A stretch of DNA of 5,316 nt from NCBI GenBank assembly GCA_964605095.1, contig CAZSBS010000303.1, positions 1-5,316 of the forward strand. Reading direction: 5' to 3'. The translations under genes were made by a program, and so were the position numbers. Numbering within the stretch: position 1 is the stretch's first letter; every line of letters begins with the position of its first letter. This document shows positions 5,073 through 5,316 of the stretch, piece after piece. Under the pieces are notes generated by a model, which had not been told where the DNA came from, searched no databases, and was given only the letters and a program-made list of their open reading frames with translations. The stretch is from JAUWQU01 sp964605095 (GTDB lineage: Bacteria; Planctomycetota; Phycisphaerae; SM23-33).

Positions 5073-5076
5073 GCAC

Positions 5077-5316
5077 ATGGAAAACGTTGCCGCGAGAGGC
5101 GATGGCATCGTCACATTCGGTAGCGGGACCAGTCCAGTCTTTGAGGCCCTGGAATGCCGGCTGCTGCTGGACGGCACCACGCTGGCCTTCAACACCGACA
5201 TACCCGACCACTGGGTGTTAACCCCTGGCAGCCGCGGACTTACCATCGGCGTCGACGGCTACGACACCGCGGGCGACACCCTGACCATCACCGCCGCCAG
5301 CAATAATCCCCTGGTT
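5077..5316 (+). CDS. N-terminus of an exported LEPR-XLL-type protein, cut by the right edge
   Basis: Eighty codons are open to the window end. The peptide starts MENVAARGDGIVTFGSG and then has FEALECRLLLDGTT (22-35), a variant of the LEPR-XLL motif (usual form LEPRxLL; here Cys replaces Pro) that marks the N-termini of many large exported planctomycete proteins. After a short linker, residues 54-80 (SRGLTIGVDGYDTAGDTLTI...) resemble the 'D-x-DGDTLT...SSNNP' strands of cadherin/Ig-like extracellular domains. In planctomycetes this arrangement often precedes cyclophilin-type peptidyl-prolyl isomerases, but that domain lies outside the window and the assignment is a guess. The ATG at 5077 has GAGGAG (5061-5066) 10 nt upstream. 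There is no classical signal peptide with a long hydrophobic core; the LEPR-XLL segment is the presumed export-related feature. Confidence 0.8.
   Translation, partial: MENVAARGDGIVTFGSGTSPVFEALECRLLLDGTTLAFNTDIPDHWVLTPGSRGLTIGVDGYDTAGDTLTITAASNNPLV

Noticed and set aside
4776..5246. Minus-strand open frame over the promoter and start of the exported-protein gene
   Set aside because: It is antisense to the LEPR-XLL protein and runs through hairpins and the promoter; the translation shows no domain.
1..5316. CRISPR array, tRNA or rRNA gene, insertion sequence
   Set aside because: I saw no regularly spaced repeats, no cloverleaf or rRNA core sequence, and no transposase motifs on either strand.

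Overview
The window most likely comes from a GC-rich bacterium of the Planctomycetota (Phycisphaerae-like or related). The main clue is the gene cut by the right edge. Its N-terminus carries FEALECRLLLDGTT, a close variant of the LEPR-XLL motif found near the N-termini of many exported planctomycete proteins. The other genes (2-isopropylmalate synthase, cold-shock protein, AAA ATPase) fit this origin but do not prove it.

Layout. Bases 1-110 hold three consecutive hairpins and no gene; the third, followed by a T-rich run, may terminate a gene to the left. A promoter with a perfect TATAAT at 186-191 leads to a 590-aa protein (248-2020, +). It joins an OLD/AAA-type ABC ATPase to a TOPRIM/DUF4435-like nuclease domain, the architecture of fused PARIS-like or OLD-like anti-phage proteins. 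An almost identical 18-19 bp direct repeat lies on either side of it (133-151 and 2094-2111), suggesting that the gene is an insertion placed directly before the leucine biosynthesis gene.

Bases 2130-2290 are the most interesting part. They form what reads as a complete ribosome-mediated transcription attenuator for leuA: a promoter, a 19-residue leader peptide MIYRRDSLALASLTGLLLR ending in three adjacent Leu codons, a 10-bp antiterminator whose first strand starts right after the leader stop codon, and an 11-bp terminator hairpin followed by six Ts. leuA itself (GTG start at 2378, stop at 4081) encodes a full 567-aa 2-isopropylmalate synthase with both catalytic and leucine-feedback domains. 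Leucine would thus control the enzyme twice: through synthesis (attenuation, inferred) and through activity (allosteric domain, known for the family).

A 69-aa CspA-type cold-shock protein (4207-4416, -) converges on leuA. Bases 4417-5076 have no convincing conventional gene. They hold the cold-shock gene's 5' side, a CCCTCG hexamer repeat, several small perfect hairpins with 3-nt loops, an extended -10 promoter (4926-4934) and a weak short ORF (4968-5072). The exported LEPR-XLL-type protein starts at 5077 and runs off the right edge.
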